From Candidatus Obscuribacter sp. (GTDB lineage Bacteria > Cyanobacteriota > Vampirovibrionia > Obscuribacterales > Obscuribacteraceae), in the NCBI GenBank assembly GCA_016718315.1, contig JADKDV010000001.1, positions 124,001 through 188,000 on the forward strand: 64,000 nucleotides of DNA, in the 5' to 3' direction. A program made the translations under genes and the position numbers. The notes under the pieces are model-generated. The model ran no database searches. It was given only the letters and a program-made list of their open reading frames with translations, and had not been told where the DNA came from. Shown one piece after another: positions 9,595 to 19,493 of the stretch; the first letter of the stretch is position 1; every line of letters starts with the position of its first letter.

Positions 9595-11512
9595 CATCTT
9601 TATATTTAATGAATTCAAAGTGCACAGGTGAGTCGAGGACCACAATCTTGGGCACTGTTGCTGGTGGCAATCCCCTCTGTGATGAACCAATCCCTCCCTG
9701 TTTAACAACGGTCACTCCCGCTCCAATAAACGAGACAATGCGCTCTAGTGTGCCGCGGTTAGCCAGGTCGACAAAGAGCAACTTGCTCACCAGTATAAAT
9801 ATCACGGCAAACGCTTGTGCTCTCAAGGTCTTCTCTTTGAGCATCCAGGCTGCGGCCATGAGACTCAGTCCCTCAATACCAAAGCTAAGTGAGAGATAAG
9901 TAGAGGGCACTTTGGCATTGAGTAAAAATGTCAGGATAATTGTAGCGGCAAAGTATGCGCCGTTTTTAATATATTTACTCTCTTCTAATTCATCTGTTTT
10001 GGCTAAATGGCGGGTATAGAGGGCCAGAGCATAACAAATCAGCACCTGCGCGGCTACTGGTGCGGTCTCCCATATCTTATAGGTATAACCTACGTCCAGT
10101 AATCCTTTGGCACCACACAGTAAGCCCGTTACTATGTAAACCCCATCTCTAAACTTTAATCCAAAAGCCAGACATACTGCTGCTTGCAGTGTGTAGCACA
10201 GACTGACATAGTTGGCATTGACCAGATGCTGAGCGGAGAGACTAAACATCAAATTGGCCGCGAGAAAGTATATAGTGCTGTGATCAAACTTGGCGTTATT
10301 TATTGTGCGGCCATATTGACGAGCGCACAGGTGGCTCAGATGTGCAAAGGCAAAGACTGCCACCAGCCCTAGTTTGTCGTAGGGCAATGCACGCGACCAT
10401 GGGCTTGTGGTATTTACAAAGTGGTTTGACTCATTAAACCAGGTAGTGACAAATGCACTGAGCAAAAAGTAAGCAAAGAGTCTAAATGCTCGTATGTCAA
10501 AACGAGTGCCCAGTGCCATTAGTAGCCAAATTTGGATGACATCGAGAGTGAGCAGGTCCATTCCGCTAAAGCGCATAGCTTTAGCGCCATTGACTAGAGC
10601 CAGACCGAGCAAAAAGTGCACAGTGGACAGTACCTTTTGATCACGCTTCATAAGCCAGCGTGCCATACCGAGATATACTGCACCAGAGGCGGCAAATATA
10701 GTCTCTACTGCTGTCTGGTCCAGGTCTTTGCCAAAGATTGATAGCCCCAGAGTAAAAAGAGCCGCATTGGCATAAGTGATGATGGTGACAAAAGTGTCTT
10801 TTGTTTGTCCCGGGCGGATGCTGTAGCCAAGCCCGACGCTAAAGGATAACCAGATAAAGGATATAAATAACGCACTGAGCAAATCATCGCTGCCGGCTAT
10901 ATGAGTGCCCAGTAGACTCTGACTGCAATAAAAATGTCCCAGGTAGCATACACCCAGGGCAAAGGCAAAGAGTCTGCGCCAGTCCTGTCTATTGCCCAGT
11001 ATGGATGCAAGGACCGCCAGGATCAAAAATGAAGTATCTGAGACAAGCCCGGGCTCACTAAAAAGGATAGAGATGCCAGCCAGTGCAATCGATAGTATCG
11101 CTAAGAGTTCCGAACCAGCTCTCACTGCCCAGCTCAGTGATGCCAGTGCGATAGCTAGCAGTAGCCCTGTCTCTAGCGGCAATGAGTTGATGATTTTGGA
11201 CTCTGGTATGTAATAGGCGGCATAGGTCGTAAAGTAAGCCAAAGACCAGCCTCCAGCAGCCAGTCCGTGACCAAACCAACGGCGCTCGTCTTTGCTGCCG
11301 ATTTTTTTGCCAGCAAATAACAGCACCGCTGATGCCACCGCGCCAGCCAGGATTTTTAGATGATGCTCAAAGTAATGCATTGGTCCAAATTGCTGCACCG
11401 AAAACATCATCAAAAAGGCAAAGCCCAGTACGAGCATGGCAATGCCCATACGGTTTAACCAAAAGAGTCCTATCTTGCTTTCCAGTGCTGATGGCGGCGC
11501 TTGACCATTCAT
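9554..11512 (-). CDS. DUF2339 multi-pass membrane protein with odd C-terminus
   Basis: About 652 residues. The start at 11512 is fixed by a strong AGGAGGG site 7 bases upstream; the longer reading to 11566 lacks one. The N-terminus FWLNRMGIAMLVLGFAFLM, followed by repeated hydrophobic segments across the whole length, matches the DUF2339 family of predicted membrane proteins, whose function is unknown. It lies downstream of the efflux genes on the same strand, separated by about 80 bases. The C-terminus is unusual. After TLERIVSFIGAGV, where family members normally finish in a last membrane helix, the sequence turns into about 50 hydrophilic residues (KQGGIGSSQRGLPPATV...). That suggests a frameshift or a rearranged 3' end next to the Rhs cassette. 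Confidence 0.8.
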   Translation of the reverse strand: MNGQAPPSALESKIGLFWLNRMGIAMLVLGFAFLMMFSVQQFGPMHYFEHHLKILAGAVASAVLLFAGKKIGSKDERRWFGHGLAAGGWSLAYFTTYAAYYIPESKIINSLPLETGLLLAIALASLSWAVRAGSELLAILSIALAGISILFSEPGLVSDTSFLILAVLASILGNRQDWRRLFAFALGVCYLGHFYCSQSLLGTHIAGSDDLLSALFISFIWLSFSVGLGYSIRPGQTKDTFVTIITYANAALFTLGLSIFGKDLDQTAVETIFAASGAVYLGMARWLMKRDQKVLSTVHFLLGLALVNGAKAMRFSGMDLLTLDVIQIWLLMALGTRFDIRAFRLFAYFLLSAFVTTWFNESNHFVNTTSPWSRALPYDKLGLVAVFAFAHLSHLCARQYGRTINNAKFDHSTIYFLAANLMFSLSAQHLVNANYVSLCYTLQAAVCLAFGLKFRDGVYIVTGLLCGAKGLLDVGYTYKIWETAPVAAQVLICYALALYTRHLAKTDELEESKYIKNGAYFAATIILTFLLNAKVPSTYLSLSFGIEGLSLMAAAWMLKEKTLRAQAFAVIFILVSKLLFVDLANRGTLERIVSFIGAGVTVVKQGGIGSSQRGLPPATVPKIVVLDSPVHFEFIKYKDAICENRRRTLALP

Positions 11513-11518
11513 CTTTAG

Positions 11519-11539
11519 CCCTCCTGTGACTATTGTCAC
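11519..11539 (-). promoter_or_regulatory. Shine-Dalgarno of DUF2339 gene with adjacent hairpin
   Basis: Reading the - strand, a 5-bp stem (GTGAC...GTCAC, loop of four) at 11526-11539 lies immediately before AGGAGGG at 11519-11525, which is 6-7 bases from the ATG at 11512. It decides the start. The hairpin could modulate access to the ribosome site, but it is short. Confidence 0.5.
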
Positions 11540-11594
11540 TTTAGAAGGCAGGCTCGCCAGGAGCACATCGACCAGATCAGTTCATAAACTGACC

Positions 11595-12944
11595 CTATTG
11601 CACAATTGGTTCTTCCTTGACTGCTTCACCCTGGATGATGTCATCGTTGGGGCTGACTGCTACGTGCTCGTTGCCTGATAGACCGGTGCGGATTTCCACT
11701 TCGCTACCAAAGTCCCTACCGATAGTGACCTGCTGATAGTGCGCTTTGCCGTCCTTGGCAATTAGTAAATATTGACCCTCTGGTCTGGTTACTATTGTGG
11801 TACCGGGCACTGTGATCCATTTTTCTTCTCTTGAGCCAGTCAAGTTGACCTCTGCGTACATGCCTGGCAAAAGAGCGTGATCTTTATTGTCTATCTGGAT
11901 CTCTGTTTGTCTTGTGCGGGTGTTAGGATCAAGACCACCACTGATGTTGGTCACTACACCTTTGTAATTGCCATCGGGGTACTCGGGCACCATCACTTGT
12001 GCCACCATGCCCTTTTTGAGATAGCGTGCCACTCTTTGTGGTGCGTTGACATAGATACGCAGGCGGTCGATTTTAGCTAGTTGAAACAACTCAAGACTGT
12101 CTGACTGACTGCCTTTTGTAATCAAGGCACCGGGGTCGACTTTGCGCAGAGTGATGATGCCATCAAAGGGGGCGACCACTTTTTGGAAGTTTTGCTCGGC
12201 TGTGATTCTTGCTACTTCGGCTTGCTTGGCGACCACATTAGCTTTTGCTTCTGCTATTTGTGATTTGCAGGCCAGTACTTGTGCCTCAGCTGCCTTTAGA
12301 TTACTGTTGTTGGCTTTTAGATCTGCTGATGTGGCTTCCAGTAGTCTGACTTTTTCGTCTCTGCTCTGGGCGCTGACAGCACCACGACTGACCAGGTTTT
12401 GCCATCTGGTGGCAGTGACTGTGGCATAGGCGACGTTGCCTGTGGCTTTTTCGATTTCGGCTTGGGCAGTGGCTTGTTTGGCTACTGCCTCTTTATAGTC
12501 AGCATTGGCTTTATCCACGTTGGCTTGAGCGCGCACTAGATCTGCTTTGGCTTGAGCAAGAGACTCATCGATGGTGGGGGTATCGATGCGAGCGAGCAGT
12601 TGCCCGGTTTTGACATGGTCGCCGATGTCCACCATACGGTCTCTGAGATAGCCGTCTACTCTGGCGTAGATGGTGGTGTACTGGATTGCTCCGATGTTAC
12701 CTGGGAGTGTCAGTGACTCAGTCTCCACCGCTGGTTTGGCGATGATAGTACGCACCAGAGGTACGGCACCGGCTGTCTCAGTGTGCATCTTGTCCAGCTC
12801 TTTGGTGCGCGCCATGCGCGGTAAAAAGCCTACTGTAAGCAAGATAGCTGCCACTGCCACGACGATGATTATGACAATTATCAATTTGCCCATACCGCGA
12901 CTTGAGCGACTTTGCGCTGGTCTTGTGGTTCTGTTCAACTTCAT
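11595..12944 (-). CDS. RND efflux periplasmic adaptor (HlyD/AcrA-type membrane-fusion protein)
   Basis: A 449-residue adaptor linking an inner-membrane RND pump to a TolC-like channel. An N-terminal membrane anchor (LIIVIIIVVAVAAILLTVGF) is followed by the lipoyl half-motif (ARVDGYLRDRMVDIGDHVKTG), a long alanine-rich coiled-coil hairpin (about 120-250), the second lipoyl half (VVAPFDGIITLRKVDPGALI), a beta-barrel domain, and a membrane-proximal domain (VPGTTIV, IGRDFGSEVEI). The ATG overlaps the stop of the upstream RND gene in an ATGA arrangement, so it is translated with the pump. A small inverted repeat (TCAGTT/AACTGA) lies just after its stop at 11577-11592. Substrate cannot be told from sequence. 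Confidence 0.93.
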   Translation of the reverse strand: MKLNRTTRPAQSRSSRGMGKLIIVIIIVVAVAAILLTVGFLPRMARTKELDKMHTETAGAVPLVRTIIAKPAVETESLTLPGNIGAIQYTTIYARVDGYLRDRMVDIGDHVKTGQLLARIDTPTIDESLAQAKADLVRAQANVDKANADYKEAVAKQATAQAEIEKATGNVAYATVTATRWQNLVSRGAVSAQSRDEKVRLLEATSADLKANNSNLKAAEAQVLACKSQIAEAKANVVAKQAEVARITAEQNFQKVVAPFDGIITLRKVDPGALITKGSQSDSLELFQLAKIDRLRIYVNAPQRVARYLKKGMVAQVMVPEYPDGNYKGVVTNISGGLDPNTRTRQTEIQIDNKDHALLPGMYAEVNLTGSREEKWITVPGTTIVTRPEGQYLLIAKDGKAHYQQVTIGRDFGSEVEIRTGLSGNEHVAVSPNDDIIQGEAVKEEPIVQ

Positions 12945-15900
12945 GTCTCAAGCCCGTCCTTGTTATCTGCTGCGTTATCTTTTACGTTATCTATTGATTT
13001 ATCAGTGTGATCTTTGTGCTTGCCTTTGCGCAATACACTAAATACTAAAGGTACAAAAAATAGTGTGCTAAATGTCGCGACGGTCAGTCCACCGATGACT
13101 GCTCTGCCGATTGGTGCGTTTTGCGAGCCGCCCTGACCAGCACCAATAGCCATAGGGATCATACCTATGATCATGGCTGTCGCTGTCATCATAACCGGTC
13201 TAAACCGCTCAAAGCCGGCTTCCAGTGCCGATGCTCTGCCGTCTTTACCCTCTCTAAACTGCTCATTGGCAAAAGTTACCATAAGTATGGAGTTAGCAGA
13301 GGCTACACCAACAGTCATGATCGTGCCCATGAGAGCGGGGATACTAAAGGTCGTCTGTGTGACAAATAAACTCCAGAGGATGCCTGACAATGCTCCGGGC
13401 GTGGCCATCAGGATGATGACAGGGTCGCTCCAGCTCTGGAAGTTGACCACAAGCAAGAGATAGACAAGTAGCAGTGCAAAGACTAGACCAAAAATCAGTC
13501 CGGCAAAGGCTGACTTCATACTCAATACCTGTCCACCCATGGTGAGCATGCTGGCTCTAGGTAGTTCAGCCTGGTAGCGGTCCATAATCTTTTGTATGTC
13601 ACCGGATACGCCACCAAGGTCTCTGTCCTGGCAGGCGGCATAGATATCAAAAACAGGCTGGGCGTTAAAGTGATTGACCACACTGGGAGTTGCCTGTCTG
13701 GTAAAAGTCGAGACGTTGGTGAGCAGAGGTGGTTGTTTCTTTTTATCGGTGGTTGCCGATGTCAGTGGTGTCACTCTCATATCGTCGAGGCTGGCGATTT
13801 TGTATTGTGGTGCCTGGGCAGCCAGATTGTAGTTGACACCGTTTTGGTTATTGAGCCAAAAGTTAGGTGCTGTCTGGAAGCTCGAGCTTAGTGTCACCAA
13901 AAACGAATTGGAGACGTCTCTTTGTGATAGTCCCATTTCGTTTGCTCTGGTACGGTCCACATCAAACATTATTTGTGGTGCGTTGACGACCTGGTGCATA
14001 CAGACATCTACAGCACCTCTGACTTTTTCCATGTCGCGTTTGATTTTTTGAGCAATCTCATAGTTTTTGGCTACATCGAGTCCTGAGATGCGCACATCGA
14101 TAGGTGCAGGCAAACCGGCGTTAAGTATCTGTGTGACGATATCGGCTGGCTGGAAATAGTATGAGACCTCAGGAAAGTTAGCAGTCAGCATCGCTCTGAT
14201 GCGCTTTTGATAAGCACCTGTGCTGGTTTTTCTGTCTTCACTGAGTGTGACCAGTATTTCGCCATCGGCCTCTGATATGGTCTGACTATCCGAAAAAGCA
14301 TAGTTGACGCCGCTTACCGGCATGCCGATATTGTCGGTGATGATTTCTACTTCGCCTGGTGTAATTAGCTCTCGGATAGCCTTTTCGATGCGCTTAAATA
14401 CGCGCTCGGTCTCTTCTACTCTGGTGCCAGGTCTGGCGTTAACGTGCAATCTGAGTTGACCGGCATCAATAGCTGGGAAAAAATCTTGACCAATCATCGG
14501 CAGAAGGGTCATAGAGCAAGCGTAAAAGACTAAAAAGCCGCCGATGGCAAAGGCTGGAAAAGTGAGAGCTTGATCGAGAGTATGTTTGTAGACATTGCGC
14601 AAATATTCAAATCCACCATCTATTACTTTATAGATGGCACTAAAGGGTGCCAGGATTGGATTGCTCTTTTTGTGCGTTGCGCCATCACTACCAGCTTCTT
14701 TAGTGGCATGCTCGTGCTCGTGAGCCAATAGAGCCTTACTCATCAAAGGTACGATAGTACGCGATAGACCGTAAGATGCCATCATGGCAAAGACCACCGC
14801 CATGCCCAGTGGCACAAAGAGCGAGCGCGATGGCTCAGTCAAAAAGACCACTGGTACAAAGACTATGCAGATAGACATAGTCGATACTAGCGCTGGCATA
14901 GCTACTTGCTCAGCACCATCGAGGATGGCGCGGACTATGTCTTTACCCATGGCCATATTGCGGTGTACGTTTTCTACTTCTACGGTAGCGTCATCCACGA
15001 GCATGCCGACTGCCAGTGCCAGGCCGCCAAGAGTCATGGAGTTGATGGACTGTCCACAGATATGTAGTCCGATAATTGAGCAGAGCATGGCAAGTGGTAT
15101 CGATGTAGCCACAATCAACGTGCTGCGCCAGCTACCTAGTAGAGCCAGCATCATGATGGCAGTGAGACCAGCGGCGGTGACAGCTTCTTTGACGACGTCG
15201 GCGACACATTCGCGCACAAAGATTGACTGGTCGGTTAAGACCTCTATATGGCAGGCTGGTGGCACTATAGGCTGGATGCGGGGCAGGGCCTGTTTAATTG
15301 CTTCTACTACTGTGAGGGTAGAGGCAGTGCCGTTTTTGAGCAGGTTAAAGAGTACAGCGCGTCTGCCGTCTTGATTTACTATATTTAGTTGAGGTTGATA
15401 GCCGTCGTGGACATTGGCTACATCGGCGACATAGACTACTGCCCCTTTGATTGACTTAATCGGGATGCGATTGAGTTCTTCAATCTTGGTGGGGATATTG
15501 TTGAGGGTCATGATGTATTCATAGGGACCGAGCTTGGCTGTGCCGCTGGGTGCGATGATACTTTGCGAATTAATAGCACTGACCACATCGTTGGCCGAGA
15601 CACCTAAAGCCACAAGTGCTTTGGGGTCCAGGTCGACCATGACCTGTCTGTATTTGCCCCCATAAGGAAAAGGTATCGTGGCACCCTGGATAGTGGCAAG
15701 CTGGTTGCGCACAAAGTTGTTTGCCACGTCAAAGAGCTCGGCTTCTGACATGGTTTTACTATTGATACCAAGCTGGATAACAGGCACGTCTGTAGCACTG
15801 GATACAGTGACAAAAGGCGGCGTGATAGCTGGCGGCAGATACTCCATAACAGCATTGCCCATAGCTGTCACCATCGCTACAGCTTCGCCTATATCAGTCC

Positions 15901-16195
15901 CTTTGTGTAGATAGACTTTGATAATCGACATGCCTGATATCGATGTTGATTCGATTTTTTCGATGCCATTGACTGTTGATGTGAGCCAGCGCTCGGTAAC
16001 GGTGGTTATGAGGTTTTCGATGTTGGCAGGAGACATACCTGTATAGGTAAAGATGGCGCTGACAATGGGCACATCAATGATGGGAAAAATATCCACAGCC
16101 ATTTGTTTGAGCGACAACACGCCAAAGATAATAATGGCAAGAGCCATCACGATAAATGTGTGAGCCCGTTTTAGAGCTAACTCAACTATCCACAT
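12941..16195 (-). CDS. RND-family efflux permease, second of a tandem pair
   Basis: A 1084-residue AcrB/HAE-type inner-membrane transporter driven by the proton gradient. Features: N-terminal helix (MWIVELALKRAHTFIVMALA), periplasmic porter domains, TM4 motif GGLALAVGMLVDDATVEVENV with the paired aspartates expected for proton relay, a large second periplasmic loop, and C-terminal helices (FRPVMMTATAMIIGMIPMAIG). In TM10 the segment reads VASANSILMV, where AcrB has SAKNAIL, so the relay lysine is absent. It overlaps the upstream paralogue by 14 bases and the downstream adaptor by 4. The two permeases share the same opening residues and very similar TM4 regions, which indicates a tandem duplication. 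They may assemble as a hetero-oligomer as in MdtBC; this is inference. Confidence 0.94.
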   Translation of the reverse strand: MWIVELALKRAHTFIVMALAIIIFGVLSLKQMAVDIFPIIDVPIVSAIFTYTGMSPANIENLITTVTERWLTSTVNGIEKIESTSISGMSIIKVYLHKGTDIGEAVAMVTAMGNAVMEYLPPAITPPFVTVSSATDVPVIQLGINSKTMSEAELFDVANNFVRNQLATIQGATIPFPYGGKYRQVMVDLDPKALVALGVSANDVVSAINSQSIIAPSGTAKLGPYEYIMTLNNIPTKIEELNRIPIKSIKGAVVYVADVANVHDGYQPQLNIVNQDGRRAVLFNLLKNGTASTLTVVEAIKQALPRIQPIVPPACHIEVLTDQSIFVRECVADVVKEAVTAAGLTAIMMLALLGSWRSTLIVATSIPLAMLCSIIGLHICGQSINSMTLGGLALAVGMLVDDATVEVENVHRNMAMGKDIVRAILDGAEQVAMPALVSTMSICIVFVPVVFLTEPSRSLFVPLGMAVVFAMMASYGLSRTIVPLMSKALLAHEHEHATKEAGSDGATHKKSNPILAPFSAIYKVIDGGFEYLRNVYKHTLDQALTFPAFAIGGFLVFYACSMTLLPMIGQDFFPAIDAGQLRLHVNARPGTRVEETERVFKRIEKAIRELITPGEVEIITDNIGMPVSGVNYAFSDSQTISEADGEILVTLSEDRKTSTGAYQKRIRAMLTANFPEVSYYFQPADIVTQILNAGLPAPIDVRISGLDVAKNYEIAQKIKRDMEKVRGAVDVCMHQVVNAPQIMFDVDRTRANEMGLSQRDVSNSFLVTLSSSFQTAPNFWLNNQNGVNYNLAAQAPQYKIASLDDMRVTPLTSATTDKKKQPPLLTNVSTFTRQATPSVVNHFNAQPVFDIYAACQDRDLGGVSGDIQKIMDRYQAELPRASMLTMGGQVLSMKSAFAGLIFGLVFALLLVYLLLVVNFQSWSDPVIILMATPGALSGILWSLFVTQTTFSIPALMGTIMTVGVASANSILMVTFANEQFREGKDGRASALEAGFERFRPVMMTATAMIIGMIPMAIGAGQGGSQNAPIGRAVIGGLTVATFSTLFFVPLVFSVLRKGKHKDHTDKSIDNVKDNAADNKDGLET

Positions 16196-19100
16196 GGCGG
16201 ACCTCTTTGTGTTGTTTGCGACGAATTAGATAAAAGACAAGGGGCACAAAAAATAGTGTAGAGAGCGTGGCAATCGATAAGCCACCAATGACAGCGCGAC
16301 CGATTGGTGCGTTTTGTGAGCCTTCGCCGCCACCTATTGCCATCGGGATCATGCCGATTATCATGGCTGTAGCGGTCATTATGACCGGTCTAAATCTTTC
16401 GTATCCAGCATTGAGTGCTGCTTGTCTGGCATCGCCCAGCTCCTCTATCTGAGAGCGAGCAAATGTCACCATCAATATAGAGTTAGCAGATGCTACACCC
16501 ATGGTCATGATTGTCCCCATCAGTGCCGGGATACTAAAACTGGTCTGGGTGACAAAGAGACCAAGTACAATGCCTGATAATGCACCAGGTATGGCCATCA
16601 GGATAATCAGCGGATCTGACCAGCTCTGGAAGTTGACCACCAGTAGCAAATATACAAGTAGCAGTGCAAATACAAGACCAGCCAGCAGTGCTATAAAGGC
16701 TAAATTCATACTCAAGACCTGACCGGCCATGGCGATGCGTGTGCCGTGTGGTGCAGTCTTGCGTGCTTCGTCCAGGATGGCTTTGATATCGCCTGAGACA
16801 CCGCCCAAGTCCCTATCCTGGCAGGCGGCATAGATATCGTAGACCGGTTGGACATTGATGTAATTGATTACCAGCGGTGTGCGCAGTCTCTCAAAAGTGG
16901 CTAAGTTAAGTAGCAACTGACCGCGCTCAGGGCTATTGCCCATTTTGATTCCACTATCGGGAGCCTGACTGCCAGAGACATCGGGATTAATTCCCTTGGT
17001 ACCACTGGTGATTTCGGTATTGAGTATTTCATTCATATTGCTCAAATCTCTTTGAGCAGTTTGGGCAGCCAGGTTGTAACTTACACCGGTCTTTTTGTTG
17101 ACCCAAAAGTTTGGATTAGTTTGGAAGCTAGAGCTTAAATTGATGAGAAAGGAATTGGACACATCAGCTTGTGTGATACCGGCTTCCTGAGCTTTGGTGC
17201 GGTCCACAGTAAAAGCTATATGTGGAGCATCGGTTATCTGGTGCAGACATACATCTACTGCTCCGCGTACTTTTTCTATTTTGCGTTTGAGTGTTTTGGC
17301 AATCTCGTAATTTTTTTGTTTGTTTAGACCCACTACTTTGACATCGATTGGTGCAGGTAGCCCGGCATTGAGTATCTGGGTGACAATATCGCCCGGCTGA
17401 AAGTACGCACCAAGAGCGGGATAGTCACGCTTCATCATGGCTCTTATCTGTTTTTGATAATAGGCAGTATCGTGCTTGCGATCTTCTTTGAGTGAGACAA
17501 TGATTTCGCCATCGGCTTCACTGACTGTCTGACTGTCGCTATAGGCATAGTTGATGCCTGAGCAGGGTAAGCCCATGTTGTCTGATATAGAGGCTATTTC
17601 ATCGGCTGGTATCAGCGCTCTGATTGATTTTTCGACTTGTTTAAAGAGTTTTTCGGTTAATTCTACTCTGGTGCCAGCGTGAGTAGCTACATGCAATCTC
17701 AATTGTCCGCCATCTATCTCTGGGAAATAATCCTCACCAATTAGAGGAATCATTGATAAAAGCCCGGTGTATAAGACTAAAAAGCACGACACTGCAATGA
17801 TTGGATAGGTCAGCACATAATCGAGGGCACCGCGATAAGTGCGTCTGGCAAACTCAAAAGCACCGTCTATGGCGCCAAAGATTTTGCTGGCGATACTGGG
17901 CGCTTTTACTGGCGCAGTACCATCTGAGTGGCTGTGCTCGTGACCTAAGAGAGTCTTAGACATAAGCGGCACAATGGTGCGCGATAGTCCGTAGCTGGCG
18001 AGCATGGCAAAAGTGACCGATAGCCCTAGAGGGACAAATAGAGAGCGCGACGGCTCAGTCAAAAAGACCAGTGGGACAAAGACTATACAGATACTGAGGG
18101 TCGATACCAGAGCAGGCAGCGCCACTTGTCTGGCACCATCAAGGATGGCTGTCTCGACATCTTTGCCCATGGCCATATTGCGGTGCACATTTTCTACTTC
18201 TACTGTGGCATCATCCACGAGCATGCCCACTGCCAGAGCAAGTCCACCCAGAGTCATGCTGTTAATTGTTTGACCGGTGACAGCCAGTCCGATTATCGCT
18301 GCCAGGATGGCAAGGGGGATGGAAGTGGCGACAATCAGTGTGCTGCGCCAGCTGCCCAGTAGTGCCAGCATCATCAAAGCTGTGAGCAGAGCGGCTGTGA
18401 GAGCTTCTCTTATTACTTCGGCAACACACTCTTTGACAAAGAGCGATTGGTCGATAACTACATCGATATGACAGGCGGGAGGCACCATCGCTTTGAGCCG
18501 CGGCAAGATGTCTTTGACACCCTGTACGACCTTGAGTGTGGAGGCGTCACCGCTTTTGAGGATGTTAAGTAGCACCGACCTTTTGCCATCGACATTGACC
18601 ACATTGAGCTGTGGTTGATAGCCGTCGTGCACATTGGCTACGTCTTTGAGCAATACCACTGCCGAAGTTTGGTTGCTGGTCAGGCTGGTTTTGATGGGCA
18701 GGTTATTGAGCTTTTTAATCTGGTCGGGCATGTTGTTGAGTACTACTGTGTACTCATATTGACCGAGCTTGGCTGTGCCAGTGGGCGCCACGATTGATTG
18801 GTCGTTGACTGCCTGCATGATGTCATAAGCAGAGAGTGCCTGCGAGCGCATGGCGATGGGATTGAGGTCAATCATCACCTGGCGGTATTTGCCACCATAA
18901 GGAAAAGGCGTGATAGCGCCCTGTACTGTGGCTAGCTGGGTGCGAATGAGATTGTTGGCGATATCAAAGAGTTTTTCTTCGGGGATGGTGTCGCTGCTAA
19001 GAGATAGCTGCATCACCGGTACATCTGTTGCACTGGACTGTGTCACAAAGGGAGGGCTGATACCCCGCGGCAACTGCCGCAATATGGCTGTCCCCACCGA

Positions 19101-19430
19101 CGATACCATGGCCACAGCCTCACCAATTGGTGTGCCTTTGCGCAAATAGACTTTGATTATGGACATACCAGATAGGGAGCTTGACTCCATCCGGTCGATG
19201 CCGTTAATTGTGGAGGTGAGCGCACGCTCGGTCACGGTGGTGACCAGGTTTTCCATAAAGTAGGGCGACATGCCCTGATAAGTCCAGATACAGCTGACTA
19301 TCGGGGTATTAATCACCGGAAAAATATCGGTGGGCATTTTGATTATCGAGATGATGCCAAACATGGCTATAGCAATAGCCAGCACCACAAAAGTGTGCCC
19401 CTTCTTTAGAGCTAACTCGACAATCCACAT
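16182..19430 (-). CDS. RND-family efflux permease, first of a tandem pair
   Basis: A 1082-residue AcrB/HAE-type transporter, paralogous to the gene directly downstream. TM4 carries LAVGMLVDDATVEVENV; the C-terminal half has VGGEG-like FRPVIMTATAMIIGMIPMAIG. TM10 reads VASANSILMV and again lacks the lysine of the AcrB relay. Compared with its neighbour it carries a hydrophilic insertion in the second periplasmic loop (NPDVSGSQAPDSGIKMG region), so the two copies have diverged in the substrate-handling domain. The ATG at 19430 follows the small 19494-19808 gene by 63 bases. No local regulator gene is present, so control of the pump is unknown. Confidence 0.94.
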   Translation of the reverse strand: MWIVELALKKGHTFVVLAIAIAMFGIISIIKMPTDIFPVINTPIVSCIWTYQGMSPYFMENLVTTVTERALTSTINGIDRMESSSLSGMSIIKVYLRKGTPIGEAVAMVSSVGTAILRQLPRGISPPFVTQSSATDVPVMQLSLSSDTIPEEKLFDIANNLIRTQLATVQGAITPFPYGGKYRQVMIDLNPIAMRSQALSAYDIMQAVNDQSIVAPTGTAKLGQYEYTVVLNNMPDQIKKLNNLPIKTSLTSNQTSAVVLLKDVANVHDGYQPQLNVVNVDGKRSVLLNILKSGDASTLKVVQGVKDILPRLKAMVPPACHIDVVIDQSLFVKECVAEVIREALTAALLTALMMLALLGSWRSTLIVATSIPLAILAAIIGLAVTGQTINSMTLGGLALAVGMLVDDATVEVENVHRNMAMGKDVETAILDGARQVALPALVSTLSICIVFVPLVFLTEPSRSLFVPLGLSVTFAMLASYGLSRTIVPLMSKTLLGHEHSHSDGTAPVKAPSIASKIFGAIDGAFEFARRTYRGALDYVLTYPIIAVSCFLVLYTGLLSMIPLIGEDYFPEIDGGQLRLHVATHAGTRVELTEKLFKQVEKSIRALIPADEIASISDNMGLPCSGINYAYSDSQTVSEADGEIIVSLKEDRKHDTAYYQKQIRAMMKRDYPALGAYFQPGDIVTQILNAGLPAPIDVKVVGLNKQKNYEIAKTLKRKIEKVRGAVDVCLHQITDAPHIAFTVDRTKAQEAGITQADVSNSFLINLSSSFQTNPNFWVNKKTGVSYNLAAQTAQRDLSNMNEILNTEITSGTKGINPDVSGSQAPDSGIKMGNSPERGQLLLNLATFERLRTPLVINYINVQPVYDIYAACQDRDLGGVSGDIKAILDEARKTAPHGTRIAMAGQVLSMNLAFIALLAGLVFALLLVYLLLVVNFQSWSDPLIILMAIPGALSGIVLGLFVTQTSFSIPALMGTIMTMGVASANSILMVTFARSQIEELGDARQAALNAGYERFRPVIMTATAMIIGMIPMAIGGGEGSQNAPIGRAVIGGLSIATLSTLFFVPLVFYLIRRKQHKEVRHVDS

Positions 19431-19493
19431 ATAGGCTCATTAGTTTAACACCGCAAAGGTTGTCGCAGTAGGCTTTAAGCTTGCTGCCAAGTG

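Noticed and set aside
14784..15374. 196-codon + strand ORF inside the RND permease
   Set aside because: Antisense to a clear transporter gene; Ser/Thr/Met-rich composition typical of a shadow frame. A parallel shadow appears in the paralogue.
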